Part shown: in pieces, positions 4,969-6,112 of the stretch
How the letters are laid out: each line of letters starts with the position of its first letter
Numbering within the stretch: position 1 is the stretch's first letter
Assembly: GCA_009649835.1 (NCBI GenBank)
Contig: PYCK01000204.1
Location: 1-6,112, forward strand
Origin: Candidatus Methanocomedens sp.
GTDB taxonomy: Archaea > Halobacteriota > Methanosarcinia > Methanosarcinales > Methanocomedenaceae
Direction: 5' to 3'
Length of the DNA stretch: 6,112 bases
Position numbers and translations under genes: made by a program
The notes under the pieces: model-generated
The model's database searches: none
What the model was told of the DNA's origin: nothing
What the model saw: only the letters and a program-made list of their open reading frames with translations

Positions 4969-6024
4969 TTAAAAGAATTTTGCAGCACTTTCCACAGCCC
5001 TGGCTAAAAGTTCAGCTCCTTTTTTGATATCCTCAAGGTCTACTATCTCTACAGGGGAATGGATGTATCTTGAAGGTACACTTATTACTGAAGATGGAAT
5101 GCCGCACTTGGTCAAGTGTATGGCTGTTGCATCTGTGGTCCCGCCGTCAGCCACTTCAGGCTGGATGTCGATGTTGTGCTGTTTTGCGGTCTCTTTTAAC
5201 CATTTGATGACTTTTTCTGTGGCAATGAGTCCCCTGCCTCCAGCATCGGATATGGTGATCGCCGGACCTTTTCCTATTTCAATTGCGCTGTGCTTTTTCT
5301 CTATGCCGGGGTGGTCACCTGAGACTGTTACGTCAGTGACCAGGGCCAGATCAGGGTCAAGACCGAAAGCACTGGTCCTGGCACCTTTAAGGCCGACTTC
5401 TTCCTGGACTGTACCCACTGCATATACTGTTGATTTCACATCCAGTTCACTTATGATGCGCATGGCCTCGATCATGAGCACGCAGCCGGCCCTATCGTCA
5501 AATGATTTGCCTGTGACCCTGTTATTGGCAAGGCGGGCATACTCGCGGTCCAGGGTGATTGGGACTCCGGGGATCACTCCCATGGCTTCGGCATCTTTGT
5601 CGTCTTTGGCACCTATATCAATGAACATGTTTTCGGCTTCTACCATTTTTTTGCGTTCTTCTTCCTTCATCGCATGGGGGGGTTTGGCCCCGATGACGCC
5701 GTAAATATCTCCTAACTCGGTATGGAGTATTACCCGCTGGCTGTGCAGGGTCTGGTCGAACCAGCCGCCCAGTTTTACGAAATGGACGAATCCTTTGTCA
5801 TCTATGTACTTGGACATTAGTCCTATTTCGTCCATGTGTGCCGCTATCATGATGGAAGGAGAGCTGCCGTTTCGTGTTGTGATGAGGTTGCCAAGCTTGT
5901 CAACTTTGATATCGTCAACGTATGGTTTTAGTTTGTCTTCGAGTAGTTGCCTGATATTGCCTTCGTAACCGGAAACTCCATGAGCATTTGAGAAAAGTTG
6001 AAGATTTTCGTTTATCTGTTCCAT
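4969..6024 (-). CDS. M42 family metallo-aminopeptidase (TET type)
   Basis: M42 enzymes are cytosolic dinuclear-metal aminopeptidases. The archaeal TET members form hollow dodecamers that trim peptides released by the proteasome. All expected residues are present; numbered from the ATG at 6024 they are His63 and Asp65 (AAHMDEIG), Asp177 (KSFDDRAG), catalytic Glu208 and Glu209 (TVQEEVGLKGA), Asp231 (VTDVT) and His322 (SRYIHSPVE). The length of 351 residues is normal for the family. The GTG at 6033 would add three residues (Met-Asn-Tyr), but it lies inside the Shine-Dalgarno GGGTGA, which sits 5 nt before the ATG at 6024. The ATG is therefore preferred. It is the most upstream gene of the minus-strand cluster visible here. 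Relatives are sometimes annotated as endoglucanases or deblocking aminopeptidases; the peptide substrate cannot be read from sequence. Confidence 0.95.
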   Translation of the reverse strand: MEQINENLQLFSNAHGVSGYEGNIRQLLEDKLKPYVDDIKVDKLGNLITTRNGSSPSIMIAAHMDEIGLMSKYIDDKGFVHFVKLGGWFDQTLHSQRVILHTELGDIYGVIGAKPPHAMKEEERKKMVEAENMFIDIGAKDDKDAEAMGVIPGVPITLDREYARLANNRVTGKSFDDRAGCVLMIEAMRIISELDVKSTVYAVGTVQEEVGLKGARTSAFGLDPDLALVTDVTVSGDHPGIEKKHSAIEIGKGPAITISDAGGRGLIATEKVIKWLKETAKQHNIDIQPEVADGGTTDATAIHLTKCGIPSSVISVPSRYIHSPVEIVDLEDIKKGAELLARAVESAAKFF

Positions 6025-6029
6025 ATAAT

Positions 6030-6035
6030 TCACCC
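6030..6035 (-). promoter_or_regulatory. Shine-Dalgarno site that decides the M42 start
   Basis: The minus strand has GGGTGA followed by 5 nt and ATG at 6024. An alternative in-frame GTG at 6033 is part of this same motif and has no comparable site of its own upstream. The choice of the ATG rests on this. Confidence 0.6.
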
Positions 6036-6063
6036 GATGTTAGTGTAAAAGGGGTTTTTCAAG

Positions 6064-6070
6064 ATTTAAG
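6064..6070 (-). promoter_or_regulatory. Possible TATA box for the M42-led cluster
   Basis: The minus strand reads CTTAAAT. Initiation about 25 nt downstream, near 6041, would leave a short leader that contains the GGGTGA site. A second AT-rich stretch at about 6089-6096 (GATATTTTAA on the minus strand) is an alternative. I see no gene or hairpin in 6034-6112. Confidence 0.3.
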
Positions 6071-6112
6071 ATTATCCTTGTTTGGTGTTAAAATATCTTG
6101 GCTGTGGAGTTA

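Noticed and set aside
5676..5682. A run of seven G in the M42 gene, considered as a slippage or phase-variation tract.
   Set aside because: It encodes the conserved segment Lys-Pro-Pro-His in the correct frame, the gene is intact, and a single short tract in a housekeeping peptidase is not evidence of phase variation.
5024..5704. A 226-residue plus-strand open frame opposite the M42 peptidase gene.
   Set aside because: The opposite strand has every M42 metal and catalytic residue in order. The plus frame has no recognisable domain and no Shine-Dalgarno site.

Overview
The window reads as chromosomal DNA from a methanogenic or methane-oxidising archaeon, most likely of the order Methanosarcinales. 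The evidence is a full-length archaeal transcription factor E (winged helix plus C-terminal zinc ribbon), a DUF2551-type small winged-helix protein, an archaeal HD-domain protein of the TIGR00295 type, archaeal TATA-like boxes, and Shine-Dalgarno sites of the GGTGA/GGAG type. Family and lineage names come from recognising the protein sequences, not from a database search.

There are seven protein genes and almost no free space. On the left, on the plus strand, are two small DNA-binding-type proteins: a DUF2551 winged-helix protein (79-393), and an unrecognised winged-helix protein with a Trp-Trp-Trp motif near its C-terminus (460-861). From 858 to 6024 everything lies on the minus strand. Read in the direction of transcription, from the right edge, the order is an M42 aminopeptidase, a CPA1/NhaP-type cation/proton antiporter with C-terminal RCK (TrkA-N/TrkA-C) domains, an ATP-grasp ligase of unknown substrate, TFE, and an HD-domain phosphohydrolase-like protein. 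With the starts chosen here, the junctions are 36 nt, a 4-nt overlap (GTGA), 39 nt and 2 nt. This fits one transcription unit with possible internal promoters, and translational coupling at two junctions. The two strands meet at a shared TTAA that supplies both stop codons.

Functionally the minus-strand cluster mixes peptide turnover, cation homeostasis gated by nucleotide (RCK), an unassigned carboxylate-amine/thiol ligation, basal transcription initiation (TFE) and a metal-dependent HD hydrolase. The sequence does not show that these share a pathway. The closest coupling, TFE with the HD protein, is the best candidate for a functional link.

The observation most worth following is an internal Shine-Dalgarno and ATG at the membrane/RCK junction of the antiporter, which could produce a free RCK subunit. 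I see no RNA genes, mobile elements, CRISPR arrays or defence systems. No stretch over 300 bases lacks a gene.
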